Shown: positions 42,201 through 51,800 of the stretch, one piece after another
Layout of the letters: each line of letters starts with the position of its first letter
Numbering within the stretch: the first letter of the stretch is position 1
Origin: Hazenella coriacea
Lineage (GTDB): Bacteria > Bacillota > Bacilli > Thermoactinomycetales > Thermoactinomycetaceae
Reading direction: 5' to 3'
Assembly: GCF_004341825.1 (NCBI RefSeq)
Contig: NZ_SMAG01000001.1
Coordinates: 620,001 to 684,000 of the forward strand
Length of the DNA: 64,000 nt
Translations under genes and position numbers: made by a program
The notes under the pieces: model-generated
Told to the model about the DNA's origin: nothing
Databases searched by the model: none
Seen by the model: only the letters and a program-made list of their open reading frames with translations

Positions 42201-45200
42201 ACTCCCCATTTCGCTGATGATAGCGAAGCCTCAAGCTATCATGATAACGTGCCAATATCTGAAAGCTTTGCTTCAACCACTCAGAGTTCATATTGTGCTC
42301 CGTTTCAAGCAAGACTGATTGATTCCAATGATGAGGATTTTCTAAATCCTGCTCAAAAAACCATTTTTGGATTGGTGTAAGTAGAACTTCTCCTGTTTCT
42401 GGTGTATTTGTCTCTTCCTGCTTCATTTGTTTTCGATCAACCACACGTGCAAGTTCTATGATTGTCTGGTATTGGAACATTTGGCTTACGGTCACTTGTA
42501 ATCCTACTTGCATCGCTTTACCAGCAACTTGAATACTGAGAATAGAGTCTCCACCCAACTCAAAAAAATTATCATAGATACTTATCGTTTCTTTCTCGAT
42601 TCCTAAAACCGAAGACCATATTTCGACTAACTCTACCTCCGTTTGATTCCGAGGAGCTACAGTACTATTTTTGTGATTCAGATCGGGAGCGGGTAATGCC
42701 TTCCGGTCAATTTTTCCGATTGGTGTTAAAGGTAACTGATCCAATTGAACAAAATATGAAGGGATCATGTATTCTGGCAGTTCTACAGCCAGAAACTCTT
42801 TTAGCTCTTTTACATCCACTTGAGTCTCAGAAACGATATACGCACAAAGAACCTTTTTGCCATCTTTATTTTCTTGATCAACGACGACAGCCTCTTTCAC
42901 CTTTTCATCTCTTAACAATTGCTGTTGAATTTCCCCAAGCTCAATTCGATATCCCCGGATTTTAACCTGATGATCGATCCTCCCGATCATCTCAATCTCT
43001 CCAGTAGGAAGCCACCTTCCAAGATCACCTGTTTTATACATTCTTTCACCAGGCATATAAGGATCACTTAAAAATTTCTCATCGGTAGATTCAGGCATAT
43101 TCAAATATCCACGGGTTACACCTGCTCCTGCAATATATAACTCACCAGGGAATCCAATCGGAGCTAGATTTTGGTCTTGATCAAGGATATAACATCTTAC
43201 ATTTGAAACTGGCTTTCCTAAGAGTACCTTTTCACTCGTTGAACATTTCCAGCATAAAGCATCAATCGTTGTTTCGGTTGGTCCATAAATGTTATATAAT
43301 TCATATCCTTTATCGATCAGTTCGTCTTTTAAAGACTCTTCCATTGGCTCTCCACCCGATATGACTGTACGCAAACTTTCCAATTTCCGATCATGACATA
43401 GTAATTCTTTTAAAACTGTTGGTATAAAGTTAATAAGATGGATTTGATGTTGATCTACATAGTCACAAAATTGCTGTTTGTTAAGGATGACATCCTTTTC
43501 AGCAATATGCAATGTCCCTCCATGTACCAAGGTTCCAAAAAAGTCCTCGATACTGGGATCAAAAATATAATCAGTCATTTGTAAGATATTAGTGTTTTCT
43601 GTTACACGGAAATTCTGACCAAACCAACGAATAATATTAACCACATTACGGTTTTCTACCATAACCCCTTTTGGCTTTCCAGTTGTACCCGAAGTATAGA
43701 AGATGGAAAACAAGTCAGTGGGATCAGAGTCAACGTTTGGTCTGTTCGAATTCCCCGAAAACAACTCACTATCATCCAAAAATAAAATCGTTTGATCCGT
43801 AAACTCTTTAGATATAGAGCTGTCTATTAAATGTTTTTGAGTCAACAAGAGATGGACATGACTATCCTGAAACATATGTCTTTTTCGAGATTCAGGATAT
43901 GTAGGATCAACCGGTAAATAAGCACATCCTGCTTTTAAGATAGCAATAATCCCTGCAAGCATTTCGATGGAACGCTCCACCATGATGCCGACAACCTCAC
44001 CTTTTTGAACTCCCTTTTTGATCAACACATTGGCCAAACGGTTAGACATCTCATCTAACTCTTTATAAGTGACGAATTTCTCCTTGCACACCACACTGAT
44101 TTGTTCAGGGGTCTTTCTAACTTGTTGTTCAAATAATTGACATACCGTCTTATTTTCGGAGAAATCGACTCGAGTATGATTAAAATCATTAAGAATTTGC
44201 TCTTTCTCTTCTTTCGTTATGATTTCAATCTGTTCTACCTTTTGCTCGGGATGATGCATCATTCCATCCATAATTAAAGAGAAACTATGTGCCAAGCGTT
44301 CAATGGTTGATGAATCAAATAATTGCTCATTGTAACTAAAACAAACCTCAATATCATCCAAAACGGTCACGCCTATGGTCAAATCATAGTTGGTCATTTC
44401 AAATGAAGAATACGAAGTAAAGGTCAAACCATCATTTTTATTAATAACAGATTGATCCAATGGATAGTTTTCCAAAACAACAATGGTATCAAATAAATTG
44501 GACTTATCGTCTAACTCACTATATTTTTTGATATCTACAAGAGGGGTATTTTCATGCTCTTTCCTCTTTTGTAATGTCTGGTTCACTCTTTTTATCAGAT
44601 CAATAACTGATTCATCGGTGCTTCTTTTCACCCGTAAAGGGATTGTATTGATAAATAATCCAACAAGATCTTCGACCCCATTAAAGGTTTCTGATCGACC
44701 AGAGACTGTTGTACCAAAGACAATATCTTCACAGTTATTAGCCTTTTGCAATGCAATTCCCCACACACTATAGATCAATGCTGCTAGGGTAATTTCATTT
44801 TTTCTAGCAAACTCCTCTAGTTGTTCTTTAGGAAATTGAATCTTGTAATGACGATCTCTTCGTACCATTGAATCTTTTACGTTTTTAGAAACCAGCCTAG
44901 TTTGTAAATCAAACCCCTTTAAATACTCCTGCCAAAAAGCTTTTTGTTGCCCTCGATCCAAATCCTTCATGTATTTGACAAATTCCTTGTATTTTTTCTT
45001 TATAGGGAGGACATAAGATTCTGACTGGTTATACCGATGGTAGGCATTTAAAAATTCCTTCAGTAGAATTCCATTACTCCAACCATCATATAAAATATGG
45101 TGGTTGCTAATCATCATTTCATACTTTTCTTCTTCTAATTTACACAAGGTAATCCTAAATGGAACATCGTTGAGATCAAACTTCTTATCTCGATCTTTCA

Positions 45201-45534
45201 CTTTTATTTTCTCAAGAATAGCTCGCTTTTGTTCCTCGTCATTCATCTGTAAATCATAGATTTCCAACTGTAATGGATATTCTTTCAAAATAATTTGCAC
45301 AGGAGCTGTTACTTTCTCCCATCGAAACAGTGTGCGTAACATTTCATTGGTTCTAATCACTGACTCCCATGCTTGCCGAAAGATACCTTCATTTACTTCC
45401 CCGGTAATCTCGATCGAGAGTTGTTCAAAATACTCATCACTATGGGGATTTTTCAAGTGATGGAACAAAATTCCCTCTTGTATAGGTGTTAAACTAAGAA
45501 TATCTTCCACATTTTCTTTTGATAGTTTCACCAT
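33271..45534 (-). CDS. Nonribosomal peptide synthetase C-A-T-E-C-A-T-C-A(Asp)-T-C
   Basis: 4087 residues. Domains by eye: C1 10-430 (HHILYDG 145-151), A1 460-950, T1 Ser997, E 1050-1495 (HHLVVDG 1181-1187), C2 1518-1950 (HHLQFDG 1653-1659), A2 1985-2485, T2 Ser2532, C3 2590-3010 (HHIVSDG 2714-2720), A3 3040-3530, T3 Ser3581, C4 3638-4070 (HHIISDG 3772-3778). The N-terminus LSKENVEDILSLTPIQEG resembles the COM acceptor of TycB. Specificity residues read by alignment to GrsA-PheA: A1 DPENIGIIDK, A2 DIENVGAMTK, A3 DLTKVGHIGK. The last is the known Asp code; the first two I cannot assign. The protein ends in a complete C domain with no A, T or thioesterase after it, so a further module must be supplied by another protein. 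Start: second ATG, nine bases after GGAGG. Confidence 0.93.
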   Translation of the reverse strand: MVKLSKENVEDILSLTPIQEGILFHHLKNPHSDEYFEQLSIEITGEVNEGIFRQAWESVIRTNEMLRTLFRWEKVTAPVQIILKEYPLQLEIYDLQMNDEEQKRAILEKIKVKDRDKKFDLNDVPFRITLCKLEEEKYEMMISNHHILYDGWSNGILLKEFLNAYHRYNQSESYVLPIKKKYKEFVKYMKDLDRGQQKAFWQEYLKGFDLQTRLVSKNVKDSMVRRDRHYKIQFPKEQLEEFARKNEITLAALIYSVWGIALQKANNCEDIVFGTTVSGRSETFNGVEDLVGLFINTIPLRVKRSTDESVIDLIKRVNQTLQKRKEHENTPLVDIKKYSELDDKSNLFDTIVVLENYPLDQSVINKNDGLTFTSYSSFEMTNYDLTIGVTVLDDIEVCFSYNEQLFDSSTIERLAHSFSLIMDGMMHHPEQKVEQIEIITKEEKEQILNDFNHTRVDFSENKTVCQLFEQQVRKTPEQISVVCKEKFVTYKELDEMSNRLANVLIKKGVQKGEVVGIMVERSIEMLAGIIAILKAGCAYLPVDPTYPESRKRHMFQDSHVHLLLTQKHLIDSSISKEFTDQTILFLDDSELFSGNSNRPNVDSDPTDLFSIFYTSGTTGKPKGVMVENRNVVNIIRWFGQNFRVTENTNILQMTDYIFDPSIEDFFGTLVHGGTLHIAEKDVILNKQQFCDYVDQHQIHLINFIPTVLKELLCHDRKLESLRTVISGGEPMEESLKDELIDKGYELYNIYGPTETTIDALCWKCSTSEKVLLGKPVSNVRCYILDQDQNLAPIGFPGELYIAGAGVTRGYLNMPESTDEKFLSDPYMPGERMYKTGDLGRWLPTGEIEMIGRIDHQVKIRGYRIELGEIQQQLLRDEKVKEAVVVDQENKDGKKVLCAYIVSETQVDVKELKEFLAVELPEYMIPSYFVQLDQLPLTPIGKIDRKALPAPDLNHKNSTVAPRNQTEVELVEIWSSVLGIEKETISIYDNFFELGGDSILSIQVAGKAMQVGLQVTVSQMFQYQTIIELARVVDRKQMKQEETNTPETGEVLLTPIQKWFFEQDLENPHHWNQSVLLETEHNMNSEWLKQSFQILARYHDSLRLRYHQRNGEWSQVYSDSDPHVLFDIYDLSDTPIMERHDKMSQILSDLQCRLNITEGPIMRAAFFDYGKEQRGKLFMTAHHLVVDGYSWRIIIEDLQGIYEQLKNKETVQLPPKSLSFKKWSEYLYEYAHSTSLKEELGYWLDKASSSIHSIPVDLKKGLNTEKSARTISVKLRKDETQYLLSDIHSAFKTRIDDILLTALSFTFSSWNGATLIDLEGHGRVPLLKEHDVSRTIGWFTCVYPMVLHGVNPEEPMANLIKQVKEDLRKVPHGGIGYELLYYLADQEIREKITSKPRAQVTFNYLGQFEQILEKSKLFKISDVNTGSARDLNGIRSHLIDIDCMIVDGELNIEWKYSTHKHLPETIQRLADDFVYHLRNTIQYCKAQTICQFTPSDFPLVEVGQKKLDDWVVQYKNIEDIYPLSPVQQSMVFHHIYSPDSSVTVEQTVFTIHSHLNIEAFKKTWQTLLDRHESLRASYHWDGLKEPIQVIHKDIKVPFEVIDWSDIPEDESQQKLDHLLEEDRRKGFDLSSTPLMRVLVVKRKDSLYEVVWTHHHLQFDGWSSGILLKEIGLLYKAYCDGDSLNLNDALSLREYVKWLQKQDLEKAEDFWKQALKGFQTPIRFNHIFPTKVKTQAISAYGDVVYEVSDEIQEKMKSFAKKHRITLNTIVQGAWAILLNRYSGINDVVFGTTSSGRPVDLNQSDSIIGCLMNTQPFRINVDDHYSLKDWLQNLQLKQAEMRQFEYTSLADIRNWSEVPRDTALFDLYESIVIFENYPFELALKEGLGSLNVASMRVEEQMDYPLTVYCNLHPKLHVKILFDHHYLDEAEANQILGHLVHIIQQILACESGTLGQLSMMSEQEIHEILVGRNHTLMYYPKEQCFNDLFEAQVKLHPHHTAVMQDGERLSYRELDVLSNQLAHKLIKMGVGPEVPVGVYVERSLKMIVGILGILKAGGAFLPIDVNYPTERLKMMLEDAEVPVLLTENALKSKVQNDACQTVCLDTEWDLVVREPETHPKSKVRPDHLAYIIYTSGSSGKPKGVMMPHEAVVSHSIDMIHRYQITPEDRILQFSSISFDISLEQILTTLAGGATLVLRDHSIWTPYQFAKKCVELGLTVTNLPTSYWNEVVQEWHNRPEIIPTSKLRLVVVGGEQMPAEKVSLWEELPLEHILLLNAYGPAETAMTSTLYPVSGKGNKSAHLKFIPVGKPLANRRIYILDESMKPLPVGVKGEIFIGGIPLARGYLNHPELTKEKFIEDPFYDGYGQRLYQTGDLGRMLEDGSIEVLGRKDDQTKIRGHRIDIGEVETVLNRCALVKDGVIVVKEGSTRDNYLVAYYVAIDPEGDKTSEIREFLQNKLPEYMVPSFFIQVDQFPLNPNGKIDRKALTHMTIITKPEEELEVPQTEIQKKLVQMWEELLEVDEVGMNQHFFEIGGQSLKAITLISEIHRKFDVELPLAKVFEMPTIKELSVLIEEALKKKTTYMSIDPVAEQEFYEVSAAQRRMYFVHQLGGMSTNYNMPSAVIIEGKVDQERMEKSFKALINRHEILRTSFEQVEGQIFQRVHQNVDFELQRLEMNKNDIDRWMESFIQPFALEHPPLFRAAIVELSPSKFLLMYDMHHIVSDGLSISILIREFFSLYEGRELPELNLQYKDFAAWQNDLIHSGIQKQEEYWLDQFSQEIPLLDLPTDYPRSDEQTFEGDEVRLKLSSRLTSELNRITVEQGVTLYSVLLSAFNVLLHQYTSQEDIVVGSPVAGRRHADLENLVGMFVNTLALRNDPKPETTLKSFIKEVAKNSFEALENQDYPFEMLVEKLNLNRDLSRHPLFDVMFAFENVDLNKAQVDDFDVIPYEHKNRTAKFDLELKVTELDGELDLVMEYRTGLFSNSTIERMTQHLIRILEAMVEDLTIPIGEIDLLTTAERDLLLFDINRTTVPYPTSKTIKELFEEQVERDPDRIAIVSGAKKITYKELNEKSNQLARHLIEKGAKPNTVIGVLAEPSIEMIVGVWGVIKSGATYLPIDPETPEERICFILESSESMALLTQAHLLPTVTDYPGEKIVLENPKWFTGDCSNPKDVGQSHDPIYLIYTSGTTGLPKGVPVKNQSLVNYISWFTRQVAIKSSDRTMLLSSFAFDLGYTGLYSALLNGCELHVAPKDFYTVPENLLKYLTDNKITYIKLTPSLFNLMVHNPMIGKDHNHYALRLVVLGGEEAKYTDIVKFNSLYPEVEIINHYGPSEATIGSIAHKINVAQLDWLHHRTIIGKPIDNVKVFILNSYLKPVPIGVAGEICIAGDGLTEGYLNQNEMNDDLFVEVSFGGYEKIRLYRTGDLGRFNSHGEIEFLGRIDRQLKIRGFRVEPDEIASILVQHQAVLDAIVVGKKDGHNFNDRLCAYLVLQEDIDGLELRQFLLNRLPYYMMPSSFIKVDQIPLTPNGKINYRALSEQVDQSVITVEYETPIDPIEQKIAEIWSEILEVERVGVNDHFFELGGNSLKAMLLTAEVHKQLHVNIPMRRVFQAPTVKGMGEYIKEAAKSIYASLKPLKNCKQCELSSAQKRLYILNQLEGIGTTYNMPRAILLEGEIDLERLKKVFTKLVNRHEAFRTFFEIVDGEPKQRIQEHVEVEVEYTHWEEELKIHPDEEMDDQLRKMIDSFVRPFDLSQAPLLRVGIIRLRPDLHILLTDMHHIISDGHSVHILTREFMNLYEGKEIPELQLQYKDFAVWQNEFLKTEAADQQEKYWLDVLSGELPVLNMPTNYPRPVLQSFEGDHLNFVIGKDLKERLDQLCMETDATLNMTLLAAYTVLLSKYTSQQDLIIGLPILGRTHSDLHNIIGMFANTLAIRSFPEKNKSFLQLLLEVRENLLKAVENQDYQFDLLVDQLNIKRDPSRSPIFSTMFAFQDAQKTQNVMGDIKLTPISYRNPISKFDLLLYAESREDNIHFELEYSSKLFEKETMKRMSQDFISVLEMISLNREVTIDEIEIEGLAIENNEIENVIFNFLD

Positions 45535-45560
45535 CCATGTTCTCCTCCAATTGAACTTAT

Positions 45561-48500
45561 TTACGAGATCATATTCGCTTGCTTTTCTTCAATAATTTTC
45601 CCTCTCTCCATCTTAATGACCCGGTCAGCAAGATGGAAATATCGGTCATCATGAGTGATGGCAATCACACATTTTCCTTTTTCCTTGAATCTAGGTAATA
45701 AGTTCATATAGAAAAATTCCCTGTATTCTGGGTCTTGGTCTGCTGCCCACTCGTCAAACAGATAAATCGGTTTGTCTTCTAAATAACTGATCAATAAAGC
45801 TAACCTTTTTCTTTGACCTGTCGAGAGTTTCGTTGTACTAAATTCTCCATTTTCTATTTGTAACTTTTGATCAATCCGTAATATCTTTAAATATTGTTCG
45901 ATCTCTTCTGCTTTAGCATCACAATCCACTCCATATATTTTATGAAAGAGGTAGTAATCACTAAAGATCACAGAGTATAATTCGCCCAATTCATCTGGTC
46001 TAATCTTTTGGTTATTAATTAATATCTCGCCTTTCCCACAAGAATAAAGACCAGTGATCAACTTAGCCAACGTGGACTTTCCGCTTCCATTCCCACCTGT
46101 AACAAAAACAATCTCCCCCAATTGAAATTGACAATCTAATGGTCCAACTGAAAACGATTCACCATGTTCATTATGATAGGCATACTCTACACCTTTGAGC
46201 TCTATTGTTAACTCATCCTTACAATGGGGCGTAGATTTTGTTTTTTCATGATCGACTTCAAAATCTGTTAAATGCTTTACAAATCCTTGGATCCTCTTCC
46301 AACTAATTTTCATCTGTACCGCATGAGGAATAGAGTTGAGTATACTGTGGATTGGTCCTGTCATGTAAAGAAATACAAAGACATAGCTTTTCAAAGACTG
46401 ACTTTCAACCTCTAGGAACAGGATCGGAAACAAAAATGTAACGGCTCCGATTACCAGTGTAAATAATAGTTCCCCAATAATAAATACATTGGCAAATTTA
46501 AGACCACCCTGAATTCTCTTACTCTTATATGAGTGACAACTTTCTTTCATATCCGCTCGAAAGTGGTCTCGCTTGGATTGATTCATACTTAATTCTTTAT
46601 ATCCACCAATCAAATCGTTGATATATTTGAAAAAGACATTTTGAATACTTCTCGTTTGTTCCCATAACTTGTCCGCCGAATTTCCCACCACATAATACAA
46701 TCCAGCTGCAACTAAAATTACTACAATAGAGACTAGCAATCCATAGACATTAATAATTCCCAAATAAACTAAGCAACACAATAAAGTAATAGAATCGGTT
46801 AAACCAGTAATCAGAGAAGCAGCGTGATTGCTAATTGCTTCAGTATCATTATTTAAAGTTGTTTGTACGACCCCTGTCTCCATTTGCTCAACCTTCTCAT
46901 ATGGAGAATGGAGAATTTTGTCTAGTAGATCAATCCTGATCTCATAGATCAAATTGTTTGTCAGAGTGATTAGTTTGGTACGAACCAACTTCTGGGCCAC
47001 TACATAAATAATGATTCCTAATGCAAAGTATAAAAACAAACTCTCTCCTGATTGTCCGGTTCGGTTTAGGGCTTCATTGATGATAAAAATGATAAAAGCA
47101 TTTCCGAAACCACTGGTAATACTGAGCGAAATCAGTAGAAATAAATCTCTTCCTTTGTGATGTGGAAACATAAATACTAAAGATAGATAGAAACAGAACA
47201 GCACCGCTGCTAAGAACACTGTTCCCACTGCAATGATTAAACTAATAGGTGCCCAAACGTTGACAAAATCCCAAGAAAGTCCATCAAAGAAGACTGAGGG
47301 CACTTTATAAAGGCAATATCCCAATACTAGAAGAAAAGCTAGTGACGCCAAGGAAACACTTATATATTTAGCTGGATTTTTCTCTAATCTTCTTTTTTTC
47401 TTAATGATCTGTACGAGAGTTAGAATAATAAAATACAGCGTAATACAGATGAACGGAATCAATAGTAAGATCACGGTAAAAGAAGCTGCATCTATACTTT
47501 TATACATATCACCTGTATTCTCAGCCAAAGGATCCCCTTGCATAAGATCAATGATTCCCTGACCAATCGTGGTGGTATGAGTTGAATTCAAATTTGCCAT
47601 AACAGCAACCCCTAACTCTTCTTGGGGTCGAAATGCAATAAAGGAGGAGAAGTTTGGATTGCTTCCCTCATGAGAAAGTTCACCAGTACCTTTCTGATAT
47701 ACTTGCCATCCTCCCGCATAGGAAGAGCCATCTGGGGATGGGGCTACCAAACGGTTGGGCACATGTGTGTTTTCAATCGATTTTTGCTCAGCATCCTTCA
47801 ATGTATATGTACCCAGCTGGATCTGGAGCCACTTTTCCATATCTTCAGCATTTGAAATAAAATAGCCAGCTGGAGTATTGCCTCGATACATAGGAGCATC
47901 AAACTCCATCGGTCTTAGGAAGCCAATTTTATAACCTTTAGATAGATCATGCTGAGCAGCTTCTGAACGGAACAAATAAGTATGCTGGAGTTGCAATGGC
48001 TTTAAAATGTGTTCCTCCATATAGCTTTCAAATGACTGATTCGATACTTTTTGTATAACGAGTCCTAAAATATCATAGTTGATAGTGGCATAACTAAATT
48101 CTTCACCTGGATAAGATGCTAACTCTTGATTCAATAATGCCCTTACCGTTTTTTCAAGTGCACCATCATCAGTCGCCGCAGGAATTTTTCCAATGGAGTT
48201 GAACGGAATTCCACTTGTATGATGTAAAAGTTGTTCGATGGTTATATCTACAGGTCCGTTCACTTTCTGGCCTCTATACTCACCAATATATTTCATCTGA
48301 AACCAAGGTAAATATTTATGTACTGGATCATTTAATTGAATGAAGCCTTTCTCGACAAGATCGTAAACCGCAACAGCTGTAAATGCTTTACTATTTGAAC
48401 CAATTTCAAATAAGGTTTGATTTGTCATGGGCTTTTTGCTCTCAAGGTCAGAGTAGCCAAAACCCTTTTTATAAATGGCTTGATCCCCTTTAACAATCAC

Positions 48501-48677
48501 TACTGATAGACCTGGAATTTTCCCATCAGCCATTTGCTTGTGAATCAAAGCTTCTACTTGTTCTTCATAATTACTTGGTAAGCCTTTCGTATTACTAGAT
48601 GCCTCAACCCCTGTGGGGATTAGCTGCAATTGTAAAATCACCATAAGAATGAGCAAAATATTTTTTACTCTAATCAT
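45561..48677 (-). CDS. Secreted S12 peptidase fused to ABC exporter (ZmaM-type prodrug peptidase)
   Basis: 1038 residues: signal peptide 1-26; S12 (beta-lactamase-like) peptidase domain about 37-375 with SxxK at Ser94-Lys97 (GSNSK) and Tyr196 (SYATIN); three membrane helices at about 399-425, 438-458 and 475-504; then an ABC exporter membrane domain and ATPase with Walker A GGNGSGKST (861-869), signature LSTGQRKRL (951-959) and Walker B IYLFDEW. Peptidases of this layout (ClbP and XcnG without, ZmaM with the ABC half) sit in the membrane and cut N-acyl-D-Asn caps from exported NRPS pre-products. The gene lies between the Asn module and the next synthetase. Fusion means cap removal and export are done by one protein. 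Confidence 0.9.
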   Translation of the reverse strand: MIRVKNILLILMVILQLQLIPTGVEASSNTKGLPSNYEEQVEALIHKQMADGKIPGLSVVIVKGDQAIYKKGFGYSDLESKKPMTNQTLFEIGSNSKAFTAVAVYDLVEKGFIQLNDPVHKYLPWFQMKYIGEYRGQKVNGPVDITIEQLLHHTSGIPFNSIGKIPAATDDGALEKTVRALLNQELASYPGEEFSYATINYDILGLVIQKVSNQSFESYMEEHILKPLQLQHTYLFRSEAAQHDLSKGYKIGFLRPMEFDAPMYRGNTPAGYFISNAEDMEKWLQIQLGTYTLKDAEQKSIENTHVPNRLVAPSPDGSSYAGGWQVYQKGTGELSHEGSNPNFSSFIAFRPQEELGVAVMANLNSTHTTTIGQGIIDLMQGDPLAENTGDMYKSIDAASFTVILLLIPFICITLYFIILTLVQIIKKKRRLEKNPAKYISVSLASLAFLLVLGYCLYKVPSVFFDGLSWDFVNVWAPISLIIAVGTVFLAAVLFCFYLSLVFMFPHHKGRDLFLLISLSITSGFGNAFIIFIINEALNRTGQSGESLFLYFALGIIIYVVAQKLVRTKLITLTNNLIYEIRIDLLDKILHSPYEKVEQMETGVVQTTLNNDTEAISNHAASLITGLTDSITLLCCLVYLGIINVYGLLVSIVVILVAAGLYYVVGNSADKLWEQTRSIQNVFFKYINDLIGGYKELSMNQSKRDHFRADMKESCHSYKSKRIQGGLKFANVFIIGELLFTLVIGAVTFLFPILFLEVESQSLKSYVFVFLYMTGPIHSILNSIPHAVQMKISWKRIQGFVKHLTDFEVDHEKTKSTPHCKDELTIELKGVEYAYHNEHGESFSVGPLDCQFQLGEIVFVTGGNGSGKSTLAKLITGLYSCGKGEILINNQKIRPDELGELYSVIFSDYYLFHKIYGVDCDAKAEEIEQYLKILRIDQKLQIENGEFSTTKLSTGQRKRLALLISYLEDKPIYLFDEWAADQDPEYREFFYMNLLPRFKEKGKCVIAITHDDRYFHLADRVIKMERGKIIEEKQANMIS

Positions 48678-48730
48678 TACTGATGTGCTCCTCTCCTATG
48701 TTAAGATCTGACTTTAATGAGGATGTTAGA

Positions 48731-48752
48731 GAGGATGACCTTCATCATCCTC
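48731..48752. repeat. Hairpin between Asn module and peptidase genes
   Basis: GAGGATGA-CCTTCA-TCATCCTC, a perfect 8-bp stem in the 134-base gap inside the operon. No T run follows, so it may be an mRNA processing or stability element. Confidence 0.5.
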
Positions 48753-48811
48753 CTTCCTACGCGATAACATCACTCACACGACTTCTACTTGAAACCTAGT
48801 TCAATTGATGA

Positions 48812-51800
48812 CTAGTCATTAAAAATTTGATCAAGATCTTCCATTGAGAGATTCGTAGTTTCAAAATCAGTGGGTGTAAATTCAGTAATCTCCTTATCGC
48901 AGCAATGATTAATTAAACTTTGCAATTGTTTGATATAAGCATGAGCAAATTGTTCAATGGTCTCTCGCTTAAATTTGTTTCGACTGTATGAAATGGTTAT
49001 CTTTAGTTTTTGATTGACAGAGTATGCAACAAGATCTAAGAGACAATCCATCTCATTTTGATCACTCATTTCTTGACCTGAATATTCCTCCGCAAATTCA
49101 AAAATTCCGTTTGAAAATGTAGTATTAAAGTCACCCAAGTAGTTAAACCTCACTAACTTTTGCGGGTTACTAGGCAACTCGCCTGAAATATACTTTAAAA
49201 CACCATGACAAAGTCCTTTATTAGGAATCCTTCTCAACTGATCTTTCAACAGCTTGATTTGCATTGAAAGATCCACATTTTGAACTGTTAACTGGATTGG
49301 ATATAAGCTGGTAAACCATCCAACTGTTCTTGAAACATCGATATATTCTGTGATCTCTTCACGACCGTGTCCTTCAACTTCAATAACGATGTCATCTTTT
49401 TGAGTATAATCTTTCATCAGAAGTGCTAATGCGATGATCATCAACTCATCAGGTTTTGTACGATAGGCATCGTTTGCTTTGAGTAAAAGCTGTTCTGTTT
49501 GTTCTTCAGTTAATGTTTGAACGAATGATTCACAATGCTCCATCTCATCTGTACCCAAATCAAAATCATTCAATGATTCCATCCGATGTTCATAAACATG
49601 CTTCCAATATTGACGATCCTTTTCGTCAATTCGTTGGCTAAATTGTTCCAATTCATGAGCCCAATCCTGAATCGAATTCGTTTTTGGTAACAATGAGACA
49701 TTTTCGCTTTTATGCAACTGTTCGTAGATGTGGTTCAGGTCCTCCAAAATAATTCGCCATGATACCCCATCCACGGCTAAATGATGAGCCGTGAGCAATA
49801 GCTTGAAACTATGATCTCTTAGGTGGAAAAGGCAAGCTTTAATCAAGACATCATTTCTAATATCAAAACTTGATTTTAACATTTCTCCCATTTTCGCTAT
49901 TTGCGATTGCTGTTCCGAAGCAGAAACATCTGATAAATCAAAAGTTTCCATTTCAACCTTTTTCGTAAGGTTCTCTGCATTGAAATATAAAGTGTCTGTT
50001 TTGTCATTGTAATTTAATCTGAAGGAGTCGTGATGACTGACTAACATGTAAAGGGCTGTTTCAATTAGGCTTATATCAACATCCTTTTTTAGGTTTAGCA
50101 ATAAGGATTGTGTATAATGATGAACATTGGGCAGATTTCGTGAGAAAAACCATGAAGTAGATGGAAGAGACTTTATGGTTCCTTCACAAGGACGATTATT
50201 TTCGGAAGATCCTCGACTCACTTCCTCTACGTATAAAGTCATATCTTTAATCACTGGATGAGCCAAAATATCCTTCACTCTAATTTTAAACCCTTGATTA
50301 ACCAAATTAGAGGAAAGCTGAATCGCTTTAATAGAGTCTCCACCCAAATGATAGAAGTTATCTTCCAGATTGACTTTAACATTCAATAGATCCCTAGTGA
50401 CTTGGAGCAAAACCTCTTCTTTGTTATTTCTTACTTCATCAACATGTATATCATTTCTAATCATTTCAGGTGCTGGTAACTGGCCTCTGTCAACTTTCCC
50501 ATTGATTGTCAACGGGATACGATGGAGCTGGAAAAAATGTGTAGGAATCATATATGCTGGTAAATTCTTAGCCAAAAAGCTTCGCAATTCCGACGAAGAA
50601 ATCGTATCTTTCCCGGTATAATAAGCACAAAGATATGGACTTCCATTTTGATCCTCTTGATCTACAACAATCGCTTCTTTGATGCTAGGGTATAGCAATA
50701 AGGATTTTTCAATCTCGCCTAGTTCAATACGATATCCACGAATTTTCACCTGATCATCGGCTCTACCAAGATATTCTATCTTTGTCCCATCGATAAATCT
50801 CGCCAAATCACCCGTTTTATACATAGGTGTTTTTTTCCTGAAGGGGTCTTCCATAAATCTTTCTTGTGTCAAATCAGGCTTATTTAGATAACCTCTCGCA
50901 ACTCCATCTCCGGAAATATAAATTTCTCCAACTTCTCCGAGTGGGACCGGATTCAGATCCTTATTCAACAAATATATGTTTGTATTTTGTACTGGCACCC
51001 CAATAGGAACATAGATTCCTGTATCCTTTCCCACATCATATGGGTGAATCATACATCCTACAACCGTCTCTGTAGGACCATATTCATTGTAAATAGTGAT
51101 CTCTCCAGCAAAACGATCCACAATATCTTTAGCTAGACTTACTTTCAGTTGCTCGCCACCAACGATCATTTTCTTGATTGAACACGTTTCAAGATCAATC
51201 TCTTTCAGTAAGGACAAGTGAGAAGGTGTCAACTTAATGATGCTTGCTTTCCCTTCTCTAAATATCTTATATAATACATATTCATCTTCATCTTCTGGAT
51301 AAATCCTCATCTGATTGCCACTAATCAAAGGTGTAAAGATGGATGTGACCGTAAGATCAAACGCTAGGGAAGAATAGAAAGGAAAAACCTCATTTTTACT
51401 GGAGCCCATATATACCTGCTTAGCCCAACATGTATAGTTTACTAATCCTTGATGCTCAATCATCGTTCCTTTGGGAAGTCCAGTAGAACCTGATGTATAT
51501 ATCACATAAGCCAGATCAGAAGATCCATTAAGAGCCCCAAGATTTGAAGTATCTTCTGTATAAATATCTGTGGAGTCTAATTGAATAATATCCCCTTTAA
51601 AATATGACAACTCCGTATGGTTAGAGACTGGACTGTTTATTAGTAGTGTAGAGATCGACGCGTCTTTGAGTATGTATTTAATTCGTTCAGGTGGATAGTT
51701 TGGATCAATCGGCAGGTATGCACTTCCTGCTTTGAGAATCCCTAAAATTCCAATGATAGTTTCTAGTGAGTGTGTAGTACATAGACCAACGATTGAGCCT

